This document shows positions 47,828-56,172 of a stretch of 64,000 nt of DNA, piece after piece. Each line of letters starts with the position of its first letter. Position 1 is the first letter of the stretch. The DNA is from Ancylobacter rudongensis (lineage in GTDB: Bacteria; Pseudomonadota; Alphaproteobacteria; Rhizobiales; Xanthobacteraceae). Under the pieces are notes generated by a model. The model did no database searches. It was not told the DNA's origin and worked only from the letters and a program-made list of their open reading frames with translations. The stretch is taken from contig NZ_FMTP01000011.1 in the NCBI RefSeq assembly GCF_900100155.1, positions 1 to 64,000 on the forward strand. Direction: 5' to 3'. A program made the position numbers and the translations under genes.

Positions 47828-48262
47828 CTACAGAAGTCCCAGCGAGCGCAATTCGCGGCGGAGCTCGTCCGGCAGCGCCGGAGCGGTGCCGATGGTGGCA
47901 AGGTCCGGAGGGGCGTCCTTGGCCGCGAGATAACGCCATCCCTGGAAAGGCCGGCTGGGGCGCGGATCGACGCGGTGGACGGTCGGATCGAGCACAAGAT
48001 GGCAACGGCGGATGCCGTCGCCATCCACGAAGGGCCGAATGCCGGTCAGCGTCTGGCGGCACGCGACCTCACCCTTAACGACCCAGTAAAGGGAGCCGCC
48101 GTCCACCAACTCCGCTAGGCGGGTCGGCACCATGCGCGTGGTGTGGACCTGTTCGGCCGTCTGCCCGCGGGCCACCTTGCCAGCGAGCGATTCGGCAATC
48201 CACGCCTCCAGATCCTCGATGGACTCGGCGCCGACGCAAAGCTTGAGCAGGTGGAGCGGCAT
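47828..48262 (-). CDS. DUF1489 family protein
   Basis: 144 residues. PLHLLKLCVGAESIEDLEAWI, HTTRMVPTRLAELVDGGSLYWVVKGEVACRQTL and PRPSRPFQGWRYLAAKDAPPDL match DUF1489, an alphaproteobacterial family with a predicted RNA-binding-like (ASCH/PUA-like) fold; function unknown. 26 bases after the GST on the same strand. Confidence 0.92.
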   Translation of the reverse strand: MPLHLLKLCVGAESIEDLEAWIAESLAGKVARGQTAEQVHTTRMVPTRLAELVDGGSLYWVVKGEVACRQTLTGIRPFVDGDGIRRCHLVLDPTVHRVDPRPSRPFQGWRYLAAKDAPPDLATIGTAPALPDELRRELRSLGLL

Positions 48263-48288
48263 GGCTGGGCCCGTTGAGCAACTGCGCT

Positions 48289-48960
48289 CTATACCCGCTT
48301 GACCACCGGCCAGTCGACCTCATCCTCCGCCAGCGAACCCGTCTCCTTCAGCGCCGCCTCTTTCCACGCTTTGAAGGCGGGATGGGCGTGGATCGCCTCG
48401 ACATAAGCGGACGCCACCGGGTCGATCTCGATGGCATAGGTGCGCAGCCGAGTTGCCACCGGCGCATACATCGCATCGGCGCCGGAAAACGTCCCGAACA
48501 GGAAATCACCCCCTGCACCGAAGCGTGCACGAGCCTCGCCCCAACGGCGGACGATGCGGCGAACGTCTTTCATCGCTTCCTCGGGAAAGGCCCGGGGCTC
48601 GATCGGCCGCCAGAGGTTCATCGGCGCCGCGCTGCGCAGCGCACCGAAGCCGTTGTGCATCTCGGCGGCCAGAGAACGCGCATAGGCGCGGGCGGCAGGC
48701 TCCACCGGCCAGATTCCCCTGTTCGGGAACCGCTCGGCCAGATGCTCCAGAATGGCGCTCGATTCCCACACCACCCCATCGCCGTCGATCAGAACCGGCA
48801 CCTTGCCAGCGGGTGAGCGTTCGCGGATCCGATCCTTGAAGTCGGGCGCATCGAGCGGCACAAGCTCTTCCTCGAAAGGAATGCCGAGCGCTGTCATCGC
48901 CAGCCAGGGCCGCAGCGACCAGGAGGAGTAGTTCTTGTTTCCGATGATGAGCCTCAGCAC
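48289..48960 (-). CDS. Glutathione S-transferase family protein
   Basis: 223 residues from a GTG (VLRLIIGNKNYSSWSLRPWL) with GGGAGG about nine bases upstream. The thioredoxin-like domain has a Ser in NKNYSSWS, PAGKVPVLIDGDGVV, WESSAILEHLAE; the helical domain ends with FKAWKEAAL. The start NKNYSSWSLRPWLA marks a bacterial subfamily distinct from YfcG. Substrate unknown. Confidence 0.92.
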   Translation of the reverse strand: MLRLIIGNKNYSSWSLRPWLAMTALGIPFEEELVPLDAPDFKDRIRERSPAGKVPVLIDGDGVVWESSAILEHLAERFPNRGIWPVEPAARAYARSLAAEMHNGFGALRSAAPMNLWRPIEPRAFPEEAMKDVRRIVRRWGEARARFGAGGDFLFGTFSGADAMYAPVATRLRTYAIEIDPVASAYVEAIHAHPAFKAWKEAALKETGSLAEDEVDWPVVKRV

Positions 48961-49093
48961 TGCGTTGCGCCTCCCTGTTCCGGCACCGGCCGGAGAATCC
49001 GCCATTTGGCGAAGCAGGGCAAACGCAGCCATGTGATGAGGGCGATCAATCCCCGTGATCGACGCCCGCTTTGGCGGCCGGGGCCAGACATGG

Positions 49094-49120
49094 CAAAGGC
49101 CCGGCCTTGCGGGCCGAGCC
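49094..49120 (-). terminator. Terminator-like hairpin downstream of the 41-residue gene
   Basis: On the minus strand GGCTCGGCC-CGCAA-GGCCGGGCC-TTTGCC forms a 9-bp stem. One position pairs as G-U on the minus strand but mismatches (C-A) on the plus strand, so the hairpin belongs to minus transcripts. It lies 44 bases after the small membrane gene. Confidence 0.6.
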
Positions 49121-49163
49121 TCTGTCATGCAACTGAGAAGATCAGCGGCCCGAAGGCCTTAGC

Positions 49164-49289
49164 TCAACCGGCGACGATCTGCGCCGCCTGGAAGCCACCG
49201 AACAGATAGATGAGAGCGATTGCCGCCAGGAAAGCGGCGACAGCCCAACGGGCAACTCCCCAACAGGAGCGCTCGGGAATGGAATTCAT
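49164..49289 (-). CDS. 41-residue single-helix membrane protein
   Basis: MNSIPERSCWGVARWAVAAF followed by LAAIALIYLFGGFQAAQIVAG: a short basic N-terminus and one hydrophobic helix. A GAGGA ribosome site lies seven bases before the ATG, and a terminator-like hairpin follows the stop, so a transcription unit is plausible. No family recognised; below usual gene-calling limits. Confidence 0.6.
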   Translation of the reverse strand: MNSIPERSCWGVARWAVAAFLAAIALIYLFGGFQAAQIVAG

Positions 49290-49569
49290 GATGATCCTCG
49301 GAACGATACGTTCACTGTGATCCGCCGACCGACGACTCGGGATAAGGGCGCGACCTGAAACAGTATTTAATAAATCGTTACGACGTTCGCAACCGCGAAA
49401 TCGCCACATTCCACCGCAGCTCATGCAGTGCAGCCCTGCCTGTCCCGCATGGACGCCCACTCGACAAGCCCTACAGAGAGCTGTTGAAAGCACTCCTGAC
49501 AACGCTCACCCTCGGCCTTCCATCCCGGCCCAGGGCGGCCGAATGACCGGCGGAAATCCAGGTAACACC

Positions 49570-50253
49570 ATGCTCGGCTTCACCTATATCGATGCGATCG
49601 CCTTCTCGGCATTCTGCCTGGCATGGGTCGCTTATCATTTGGTGATGGAGGGGAGCTGGGCCGAATCGCGCACGCTCAACCGGCGGATGGATGCCTACCG
49701 GTACGAGTGGATGCGCCGCATGCTCGAGCGCGAGAACCGCATCGTCGATGCCCAGATCGTCGCTGCACTGCAGAACGGAACGGCCTTCTTCGCCTCCACC
49801 TCGCTGCTGGCCATCGGTGCCACCCTCGCCATTCTGCAATCGACCGAAGCGGTGATGGCGCTCTTTCGCGACCTGCCCTTCGGCGCTCCGAACCGCACAA
49901 GCTGGGAATTGAAGACCCTTGGCCTGACGCTGATCTTCGCCAACGCCTTTTTCAAATTCGCCTGGGCCTACCGGCTGTTCAACTACTCGACCATTCTGCT
50001 TGGGTCGACACCACCGCCCTCCGAGGCCGGAACACCCCAGGCGCAGGCCCATGTCATCAAGCTCGCCCGCATGGCGACGATCGCCGGGCGACACTTCAAC
50101 CGGGGGCAGCGCGCCTTCTTCTTCGCCATCGCCTATCTCGGCTGGTACATCAACGGCTGGGCGCTGATGGCTGCAACGCTCGCCATCTTCCTTGTCATGA
50201 TCAACCGGCAGCTGGGCCGGGATTCGCACTGGGTACTCGACAATGACGGATAG
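49570..50253 (+). CDS. DUF599 family membrane protein
   Basis: 227 residues from the ATG of MLGFTYIDAIAFSAFCL; an ATG nine codons upstream is possible. Four membrane helices; family marks are WVAYHLVMEGSWAESRTLNRRMDAYRYEWMRRMLERENRIVDAQIVAALQNGTAFFASTSLLAIG and WAYRLFNYSTILLG. DUF599 proteins are common in proteobacteria without an assigned role. The stop overlaps the DUF3253 start by 11 bases. Confidence 0.93.
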   Translation: MLGFTYIDAIAFSAFCLAWVAYHLVMEGSWAESRTLNRRMDAYRYEWMRRMLERENRIVDAQIVAALQNGTAFFASTSLLAIGATLAILQSTEAVMALFRDLPFGAPNRTSWELKTLGLTLIFANAFFKFAWAYRLFNYSTILLGSTPPPSEAGTPQAQAHVIKLARMATIAGRHFNRGQRAFFFAIAYLGWYINGWALMAATLAIFLVMINRQLGRDSHWVLDNDG

Positions 50254-50518
50254 TCCTTCCCGCCCTTCCGAAGAAGCCGTCGAAGCGGCGATTCTGGCTG
50301 TCGCCAGCCAGCCCGGCGCGGCGAAGACGGTGACGCCCGAAGATGTGGCGCGCAGCGTCGCCACCGGGCCCGATTGGCAGAGCCTGCTTCCCTCAGTACG
50401 GCGCGGCGCCCTGCGCCTGGCCCAGGCCGGGCAGTTGGTCCTCTATCGCAAGGGCAAGCCGGTCGATCCGTCGGAACTGCGCGGCGTCTATCGCCTCGGG
50501 CTGCCGCCCGCCGCCTGA
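50243..50518 (+). CDS. DUF3253 family protein
   Basis: 91 residues. A small helical, winged-helix-like fold: EEAVEAAILAVASQPGAAKTVTPEDVARSVATGPDWQSLLPSVRRGALRLAQAGQLVLYRKGKPVDPSELRGVYRL. The closing KGKPVDPsxLRGVYRL is the DUF3253 hallmark. Overlaps the DUF599 stop at its start, and the last 31 bases are antisense to the end of the glycosyltransferase gene. Confidence 0.88.
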   Translation: MTDSPSRPSEEAVEAAILAVASQPGAAKTVTPEDVARSVATGPDWQSLLPSVRRGALRLAQAGQLVLYRKGKPVDPSELRGVYRLGLPPAA

Positions 50519-51300
50519 GATGGATGGCGCGGCGGGGCACTCCCCGCCCGCGCCGCCTCGTAGATTTCCTTGAAGGGCGACAGCCCGATCGATTTCTCGC
50601 AAATGTACTTCCGGTAGAGATAAAGCCCCAGAGGCAGCCGGGCGATCAACGCCTTGACAGCGGACTTGGCACGCCCCTCTGCCTTCCAGCTCGCGCTGAA
50701 ATGATGGACCGTGTAGTTCCTACGCCAGAGAAAGGACGGATGTTCAAAGGTGGTCTTGTCGTAGATCGCCACGTTCGTTCCCCGCCATGCGCGCCCATCC
50801 AGCAGGAAGCCGTCGACCTTGGCGAGAAAGGCGGCCGTCATCATGTCGTTGTTGGGAACGTCCGTCGATATCTCGCCAGGGCGATCAACATAGGTGTCCA
50901 GCAGGTCCCTGATGACAGGATGTCCCGCCCGGGCGCCGATGACGGCGGTGCCGAGATTGCAGTCCCACATGTATCCCAGGAACATCTCGTTCGACAGCAA
51001 CGGCGTAAAGCTTCGTAAAACCTGGACATCAGTGTCGAGATAAATCCCTCCGACCTCAAAGAGCTTCATCAAACGCACCATGTCGGACACATGAGCGAAA
51101 TGGCCCGCGCGGTGGCATCTTTCGAGGAAGGGAGACTCAGCGAGGTCTATATTCCGCTCATTCCATTCCACATGCTCATAGTCAGGCAGAACCTGCTTCC
51201 GCAAGCGCTCGAACCTGAGCATCTTTGCCGATTTCCGCCCTCCACCGAACCAGCAGGTATGGACGATCTTCGGGATGATGGGCTGATCCTCCTGCGGCAT
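50488..51300 (-). CDS. Glycosyltransferase family 32-like protein
   Basis: 270 residues. PIIPKIVHTCWFGGG opens the family; SDMVRLMKLFEVGGIYLDTDVQVLR carries the DxD of the Gly_transf_sug (GT32) domain. The rest, including FLWRRNYTVHHFSASWK, fits GT32 members that build capsule or O-antigen side chains. It lacks other polysaccharide genes around it. Its tail overlaps the DUF3253 gene on the other strand. Confidence 0.9.
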   Translation of the reverse strand: MPQEDQPIIPKIVHTCWFGGGRKSAKMLRFERLRKQVLPDYEHVEWNERNIDLAESPFLERCHRAGHFAHVSDMVRLMKLFEVGGIYLDTDVQVLRSFTPLLSNEMFLGYMWDCNLGTAVIGARAGHPVIRDLLDTYVDRPGEISTDVPNNDMMTAAFLAKVDGFLLDGRAWRGTNVAIYDKTTFEHPSFLWRRNYTVHHFSASWKAEGRAKSAVKALIARLPLGLYLYRKYICEKSIGLSPFKEIYEAARAGSAPPRHPSQAAGGSPRR

Positions 51301-51437
51301 TCGGATTTTCCTCTGTTAAGCTGATCCTGCCCCAACGACGTTCGTAATCCGCATGGCCCACCTGAGCGCGCTCCGATCTCAGGAAGCGATCGGAGCGCTG
51401 GAACCGCCCTCAAACTCTAGGCGGGAGAGGCTACAAG

Positions 51438-52235
51438 CTAGGGCAGCGGCGCGGGCAGAGGGCTGTCGATCCGGCCCGTCAGGTAGTAGACACTAAGGCC
51501 GAGCCATTCGTGTATGGCGAGATCAAAGAAGTCGAGCCCATTCGCCACTGATCTGAACGGTTCGAAGTAGTCGGCTTTGCCGCTGGTCCGGTAGTCGACG
51601 GGATAGGCGGTGACGGGAAAACCGGCAGCCCGGAAGCACCCCACCGCGCGCGGCATATGAAAAGCGGACGTGACGAGCAACCACGTCTCACCCGGCTGCG
51701 GTTGAATCAGCTCCTTTGCCAGGCGTGCGTTTTCCTCGGTATTGCGGGCCATTGGCTCGAAGGTCACCCGATCGTCCGCCAACCCGATCTGCGGCAGCGC
51801 GAGGCGCACGACGTCGGCCTCGTCTAGTGGCCGTGGTCCGAGTTCGGCGCCGCCGCCCGAGAAAACGACCCGCGCCTGCGGGTAGCGGCGCGCCAGTTCG
51901 CCCATCGCCAGAATGCGCTCCGCCGATTCGTGGAAGGAAGGCTGGCCCCGGGCTGCAGTGATGCGTGCCAGCTCGGTTCCGCCGAGGACGATGATCCCGT
52001 CGACCTTGCGGCCATCCTCGACATAGCTCGGAAACCGGGCCTCCAGCGGGATAAGCAGCATGCGGCCGAAGGGGCCAATACCGATCAACAGAAGTCCCAC
52101 GACACCGAGCGTGACCAGCCCCGCGCCAAGCCATGGCCAGCGAAGCCACAGTACCAGGCCAATCGCGGCCAGAAGAGTGAGGAAGGTCGAGGGGACTGCG
52201 ACCAGCCAGATCAGTTTGGACAGGGTGAAGAACAC
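51438..52235 (-). CDS. YdcF/ElyC-like DUF218 membrane protein
   Basis: 265 residues. Two N-terminal membrane helices (LIWLVAVPSTFLTLLAAIGLVLWL and WLGAGLVTLGVVGLLLIGIGPFG), then the DUF218 domain: DGIIVLGGTELARITAARGQPSFHESAERILAMGELARRYPQARVVFSGGG, then EPMARNTEENARLAKELI and WLLVTSAFHMPRAVGCFRAAG. ElyC/SanA members affect peptidoglycan integrity. Single gene between the GT32 gene and mgtE. Confidence 0.92.
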   Translation of the reverse strand: MFFTLSKLIWLVAVPSTFLTLLAAIGLVLWLRWPWLGAGLVTLGVVGLLLIGIGPFGRMLLIPLEARFPSYVEDGRKVDGIIVLGGTELARITAARGQPSFHESAERILAMGELARRYPQARVVFSGGGAELGPRPLDEADVVRLALPQIGLADDRVTFEPMARNTEENARLAKELIQPQPGETWLLVTSAFHMPRAVGCFRAAGFPVTAYPVDYRTSGKADYFEPFRSVANGLDFFDLAIHEWLGLSVYYLTGRIDSPLPAPLP

Positions 52236-52297
52236 GTCACGGCCTCGTCAGTTTGCCTGCCACAGCGCAGCCGGGCACCGCGCTGCGGTCAGGCCGA

Positions 52298-53692
52298 TCA
52301 GAACCATAGCGACGCGATTCCGAGAAAGGCAAAGAACCCCACCACATCGGTGATGGTGGTCACGAACGGTCCCGACGCAACCGCCGGATCAACCTTCAGG
52401 CGATCGAGCGTCAGCGGGATGAGGATGCCACCCAGCGCGGCGGCCGCGAGATTGATCACCATCGCCAGCGCGATCACGAAGCCGAGGTCGGCCACGCCGA
52501 AGCGCGCGAACACCACCACGGCCATGATCACCGCGAAGACCACGCCGTTGAAGAGCCCCACCAGAAGCTCGCGCGCGATAACCCGCCTGGCATTGCTCGG
52601 CCGCAACTCGCGGGTGGCGAGCGCCCGCACCGCCACCGTCATCGTCTGTGTCGCGGCATTGCCGCCCTGGCTGGCGACGATCGGCATCAGTACCGCCAGC
52701 GCCACCATGCGCTGAAGCTCGTTCTCGAACAGCGCGATGACGAAAGAGGCGATGTTGGCGGCGATGAGGTTCAGCAGCAGCCAGGAGAAGCGGCTGCGGG
52801 CGATGTACCAGAAGCTGTCGGAGAGTTCCTCGTCGCCGGCGACACCGCCGAGCGCCTTCAGGTCCTCCTCCGCCTCTTCCTGGATCACGTCGACGATGTC
52901 GTCGACAGTGAGCACGCCGACGAGGCGCCCCGCCTCGTCAACCACCGGTGCCGAGATGAGGTTATAGCGCTCGAAAACGCGCGCCACGTCCTCCTGGTCA
53001 TCGGTGGCGTTCACCACGTGACGATCCGGCGTCACCACATCGCCGAGCTTGGTGCCGCGTTTCGTCCGCAGCAGCCGGTCGAGCGGCACCGAACCGTTCA
53101 GACGATAGGTGGCATCGACGACGAACACCTCAAAGAAGGTTTCCGGCAGCCCCTCAGTCTCGCCGATATAGTCCAGCGTCTGGCCGACGGTCCAATAGGG
53201 CGGCAGCGCAATGAACTCCGTCTGCATGCGCCGGCCGGCGCTTTCCTCGGGATAGTCGAGGCTGCGCTGCAGCGCCGCCCGCTCCGGGATCGACAGATTG
53301 GAGAGAATTTCCTGCTTGTCGGCGTCGTCGAGGTCTTCAAGAATGTAGACCGCGTCGTCGGAATCGAGGTCGCGCATACCGTCGACGACGGTCTGGGTCG
53401 ACAGCGCCTCGAGGATCTGCACGCGCACCGTCTCGTCGAGCTCGGTCAGCGCGGTGAAGTCGAAATCGCTGCCCAGCAGCTCGATCAATTGGGGACGATC
53501 GGCGGCCGGCAGCGCCTCCAGCAGGCGCGCGACATCGGTCTCGTGGAGATCGCTGACGATGGCGCGAAGGGCCGCGACATCGCCGGCGTCGATGGCCCCA
53601 ACCACCGCCTCGACGAAGCCGGGCGTCTCGCTCGGATCGTTATCGTGCTCCGGCCCGCGCAGCGGGGTGGCGAGATCGGTCTCTTCGCGCAT
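52298..53692 (-). CDS. mgtE: Magnesium transporter MgtE
   Basis: 464 residues. An N-domain of helical repeats (LLEALPAADRPQLIELLGSDFDFTALTELDETVRVQILEAL), paired CBS domains (VVDATYRLNGSVPLDRLL; PVVDEAGRLVGVLTVDDIVDVIQEEAEEDL) and five C-terminal helices ending SGPFVTTITDVVGFFAFLGIA with the pore Asp. Magnesium binding to the CBS plug gates the channel. Start ATG at 53692; the gene stands alone. Confidence 0.96.
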   Translation of the reverse strand: MREETDLATPLRGPEHDNDPSETPGFVEAVVGAIDAGDVAALRAIVSDLHETDVARLLEALPAADRPQLIELLGSDFDFTALTELDETVRVQILEALSTQTVVDGMRDLDSDDAVYILEDLDDADKQEILSNLSIPERAALQRSLDYPEESAGRRMQTEFIALPPYWTVGQTLDYIGETEGLPETFFEVFVVDATYRLNGSVPLDRLLRTKRGTKLGDVVTPDRHVVNATDDQEDVARVFERYNLISAPVVDEAGRLVGVLTVDDIVDVIQEEAEEDLKALGGVAGDEELSDSFWYIARSRFSWLLLNLIAANIASFVIALFENELQRMVALAVLMPIVASQGGNAATQTMTVAVRALATRELRPSNARRVIARELLVGLFNGVVFAVIMAVVVFARFGVADLGFVIALAMVINLAAAALGGILIPLTLDRLKVDPAVASGPFVTTITDVVGFFAFLGIASLWF

Positions 53693-53849
53693 GCCTACTC
53701 CGGACGGGTCGTGAGGAATGAACGGCTCGGTCCGCGACGGGAACGATGCGCGTTCATGGACGAGCTGGTGTTAATGAAGAGTCGGCCCAGGGACAATTCC
53801 TTAAGCCGCTCGCGGTTTCGCGCTACCGAAACTTTGTTGGAGGAGCTCC

Positions 53850-54143
53850 ATGACGGACCTAGCGGCGACACGTCTCCTCGTGCGCGGAAGGGTGCAGGGC
53901 GTCGGCTACCGCGCCTGGCTCGTGCGCGAAGCCGATGGACGTGGGCTGCGTGGCTGGGTTCGCAACCGGCTGGACGGCAGTGTGGAAGCGCTCGTCTTCT
54001 CGCCGGCGCCGACGTTGGCGGACTTCCTGGCCGCCTGCCGGATGGGCCCGGCGGCGGCGAACGTCACCGAGGTGACGGTTCAGGAAGAGGCGGTGCCGGC
54101 AGCGGAAGCGTTCGGCGACTTCGCCATCTGGCCCACGGCTTAA
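53850..54143 (+). CDS. acyP: Acylphosphatase
   Basis: 97 residues. Catalytic loop VRGRVQGVGYR with Arg21 and the nucleophile-assisting Asn39 in GWVRNRLDGSVEA. The end GDFAIWPTA is a slight variant of the family GF-x-I. Hydrolyses carboxyl phosphates. GGAGGAGC precedes the ATG. Ends two bases before the lipB stop. Confidence 0.95.
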   Translation: MTDLAATRLLVRGRVQGVGYRAWLVREADGRGLRGWVRNRLDGSVEALVFSPAPTLADFLAACRMGPAAANVTEVTVQEEAVPAAEAFGDFAIWPTA

Positions 54144-54145
54144 GC

Positions 54146-54889
54146 TCAGGCCTCATCGACGATCGTCGGCCCGAACACCGTCTCGAAGGCGCGGCGCAGA
54201 GCGAGGTCGGCATCGTCCATCGTCACCGGCAGGCCGAGATCGACAAGGCTGGTGACGCCGTGCTCGCGTACGCCGCAGGGCACGATGCCGGCGAAATGGG
54301 AGAGATCGGGCTCCACATTGAGCGAGACGCCGTGCAGCGTCACCCAGCGGCGCACGCGAATGCCGATGGCGGCAATCTTGTCCTCGCCCGTGCCCGCCTT
54401 TTCCGGCCGGCGGACCCACACGCCGACCCGGTCCTCTCGCCGTTCGCCGCGCACATTGAACGAATCGAGCGCCCGGATCAGCCATTCCTCCAGCGCGGCG
54501 ACGTAGCGGCGCACATCCGGCTCGCGCCTCTTGAGGTCCAGCATCACATAGGCAACGCGCTGGCCGGGGCCATGATAGGTGAACTGCCCTCCCCGCCCCG
54601 TGTCAAAGATTGGGAAACGATCGGGATCGACGAGATCCTCGGCGCGGGCGCTGGTGCCGGCCGTGTAGAGCGGAGGATGTTCAAGCAGCCAGACGAGCTC
54701 GTCCGCCTCCCCGGCAGCGATTGCCTCGGCGCGCCGGTCCATCTCCGCCAGCGCCTCGGGATAAGCCACCGGCGCGGCCGATACGCGCCAGCGCACCGGC
54801 GCGGCGCCAGGCTTCGGCAGCAACAGCGGATGCAGCGCGTCACGCGCGACGGCGCTGGCATGTACGGGAGGATGGGCCGCGTGTTCCAT
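54146..54889 (-). CDS. lipB: Octanoyltransferase (lipoate synthesis)
   Basis: 247 residues from the ATG of MEHAAHPPV; upstream frame is non-coding and overlaps the tRNA region. [38 protein letters not shown], catalytic Lys in [17 protein letters not shown] and catalytic Cys in [14 protein letters not shown]. It moves octanoyl from acyl carrier protein to lipoyl domains. lipA is not adjacent. Confidence 0.96.
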   Translation of the reverse strand: MEHAAHPPVHASAVARDALHPLLLPKPGAAPVRWRVSAAPVAYPEALAEMDRRAEAIAAGEADELVWLLEHPPLYTAGTSARAEDLVDPDRFPIFDTGRGGQFTYHGPGQRVAYVMLDLKRREPDVRRYVAALEEWLIRALDSFNVRGERREDRVGVWVRRPEKAGTGEDKIAAIGIRVRRWVTLHGVSLNVEPDLSHFAGIVPCGVREHGVTSLVDLGLPVTMDDADLALRRAFETVFGPTIVDEA

Positions 54890-55061
54890 GGCCGATACAT
54901 AATGGCTGCCCCCGCTCCTGTCGCCTGCGCAGCCATGCACGGGAAGCGACGCTGTCCACAGGCGCGTGCGGAAACTCGGCAGCTCTTGTGGACCCCTACT
55001 CCATCTGCTAGACGATGCCCCGCTCGCGATGGCCGCTGACGAAGCAGCCGGCGCCAGCGAT

Positions 55062-55146
55062 GCGGTCGTGGCGGAATTGGTAGACGCGCTGCCTTGAGGT
55101 GGCAGTGGGTAACACCGTGGAGGTTCGAGTCCTCTCGACCGCACCA
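55062..55146 (+). tRNA. tRNA-Leu (anticodon GAG)
   Basis: GCGGTCG acceptor arm pairs with CGACCGC, discriminator A, encoded CCA. Anticodon stem-loop CTGCC-TTGAGGT-GGCAG gives GAG, reading CUC/CUU. The long variable arm and the GGTTCGAGTCC T-arm mark class II tRNA-Leu. 85 nt. Followed by a terminator at 55169. Confidence 0.96.
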
Positions 55147-55168
55147 TATTCTCCGGATTTCGAAACAC

Positions 55169-55199
55169 ACGGCGGCCCTCGGGCCGCCGTTGTCGTTTC
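55169..55199 (+). terminator. Terminator of tRNA-Leu
   Basis: ACGGCGGCCC and GGGCCGCCGT form a 10-bp stem (loop CTCG after opening the inner pairs), followed by TGTCGTTTC. It starts 23 bases after the CCA end. Confidence 0.75.
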
Positions 55200-55250
55200 G
55201 GGAGTTCGAACGAGCTGGGGTCGCCGCGTCGGTTGCCGCGTCCTGGGTGC

Positions 55251-56039
55251 CTACGGCGCCGTCGCGGTCTTTGGGAGCGCCGGCACGATGTGCACCACGC
55301 GGTATCCCCTCTCCCTCAACGTCGTGAGAAACGCCGGCAGCATCTTCGCCGTCTGCGCCCGCGTGTCGTGGAAGAGGATGATTCCCCGGCCTGCATGGTC
55401 GAGGCGGGCCAGCACCAGGGCGAGCTGTTCTTCCGGTGTCATCGGATTCCAGTCCGACGCCCAGAGATCGGCGCCGAACACACCGATTCCGCGCTGGCCT
55501 AGATAGGTCAGCAACTCCGGCGACGCGCCGAATCCCGGGAAACGAAAGAAGGGAACGCGGGGACGCGTACCACTGGCGCCATAGGCGGCCTTGTCGTCCG
55601 CCTTGATCCCCTTTTCGATGTCCGCCACCGCCTTGTCATAGGGGATGTCGGCCAGCGTCATCGGATGGGTCATACTGTGATGGCCGACCGTGTGGCCCTC
55701 GGCAATCTCGCGCCGCAGCAGATCAGGCTGGGCGGCGGCGTTGCGGCCGATGACGAAGAAGGTGGCGCGCACGCATTCTCGCGCCAGCGCCTTCAGCACC
55801 GCCGGAGTCGTGCCGGGCAGCGGGCCATCATCGAAGGTCAGCACGACTTCCCGGTCGGCCAGGTCGAGCGTCTGCGGGAAATGCTTGGTCCCGACCTGCA
55901 GGCCGACCGGATCGACCTGCATCACCCGCGAGGTTCCGAGCTTGCCGGTGCAGTCCTGCGCTCCTGCCTCCGCGCCAGTGAGGCTGGCGCCGAGGCACAC
56001 AGACAGGAAAAGCACGACGCGGCAGGCGGCGGGCGACAT
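55251..56039 (-). CDS. Polysaccharide deacetylase (carbohydrate esterase 4), secreted
   Basis: 262 residues from the ATG of [14 protein letters not shown]. Signal peptide ends about GAQ-DC. NodB-like motifs are [14 protein letters not shown] (DD), [12 protein letters not shown] (HxxxH), [10 protein letters not shown] (RxP) and [12 protein letters not shown] (closing His). Targets N-acetyl groups on a polysaccharide or peptidoglycan; exact substrate unknown. Lies between tRNA-Leu and the RluC-like gene. Confidence 0.93.
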   Translation of the reverse strand: MSPAACRVVLFLSVCLGASLTGAEAGAQDCTGKLGTSRVMQVDPVGLQVGTKHFPQTLDLADREVVLTFDDGPLPGTTPAVLKALARECVRATFFVIGRNAAAQPDLLRREIAEGHTVGHHSMTHPMTLADIPYDKAVADIEKGIKADDKAAYGASGTRPRVPFFRFPGFGASPELLTYLGQRGIGVFGADLWASDWNPMTPEEQLALVLARLDHAGRGIILFHDTRAQTAKMLPAFLTTLRERGYRVVHIVPALPKTATAP

Positions 56040-56172
56040 AAGCGAAGCTCCCGGCAGAGGCGATCCCGCAGCTGCGTAGCCCATTGCCGGCGCCCGCGCC
56101 ATCCATGCGGCAGCGCATCCACCGGCGATGGCTCACCAGCCTCCAGTGGGGCCGCCTGCCCGCTTGCGCGCC

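Noticed and set aside
54950-55000. TGTCCACA and TTGTGGAC as possible DnaA boxes near lipB/tRNA-Leu
   Set aside because: Each differs from TTATNCACA at two or more positions; no AT-rich unwinding element and no origin-associated genes (dnaA, hemE, parAB) nearby.
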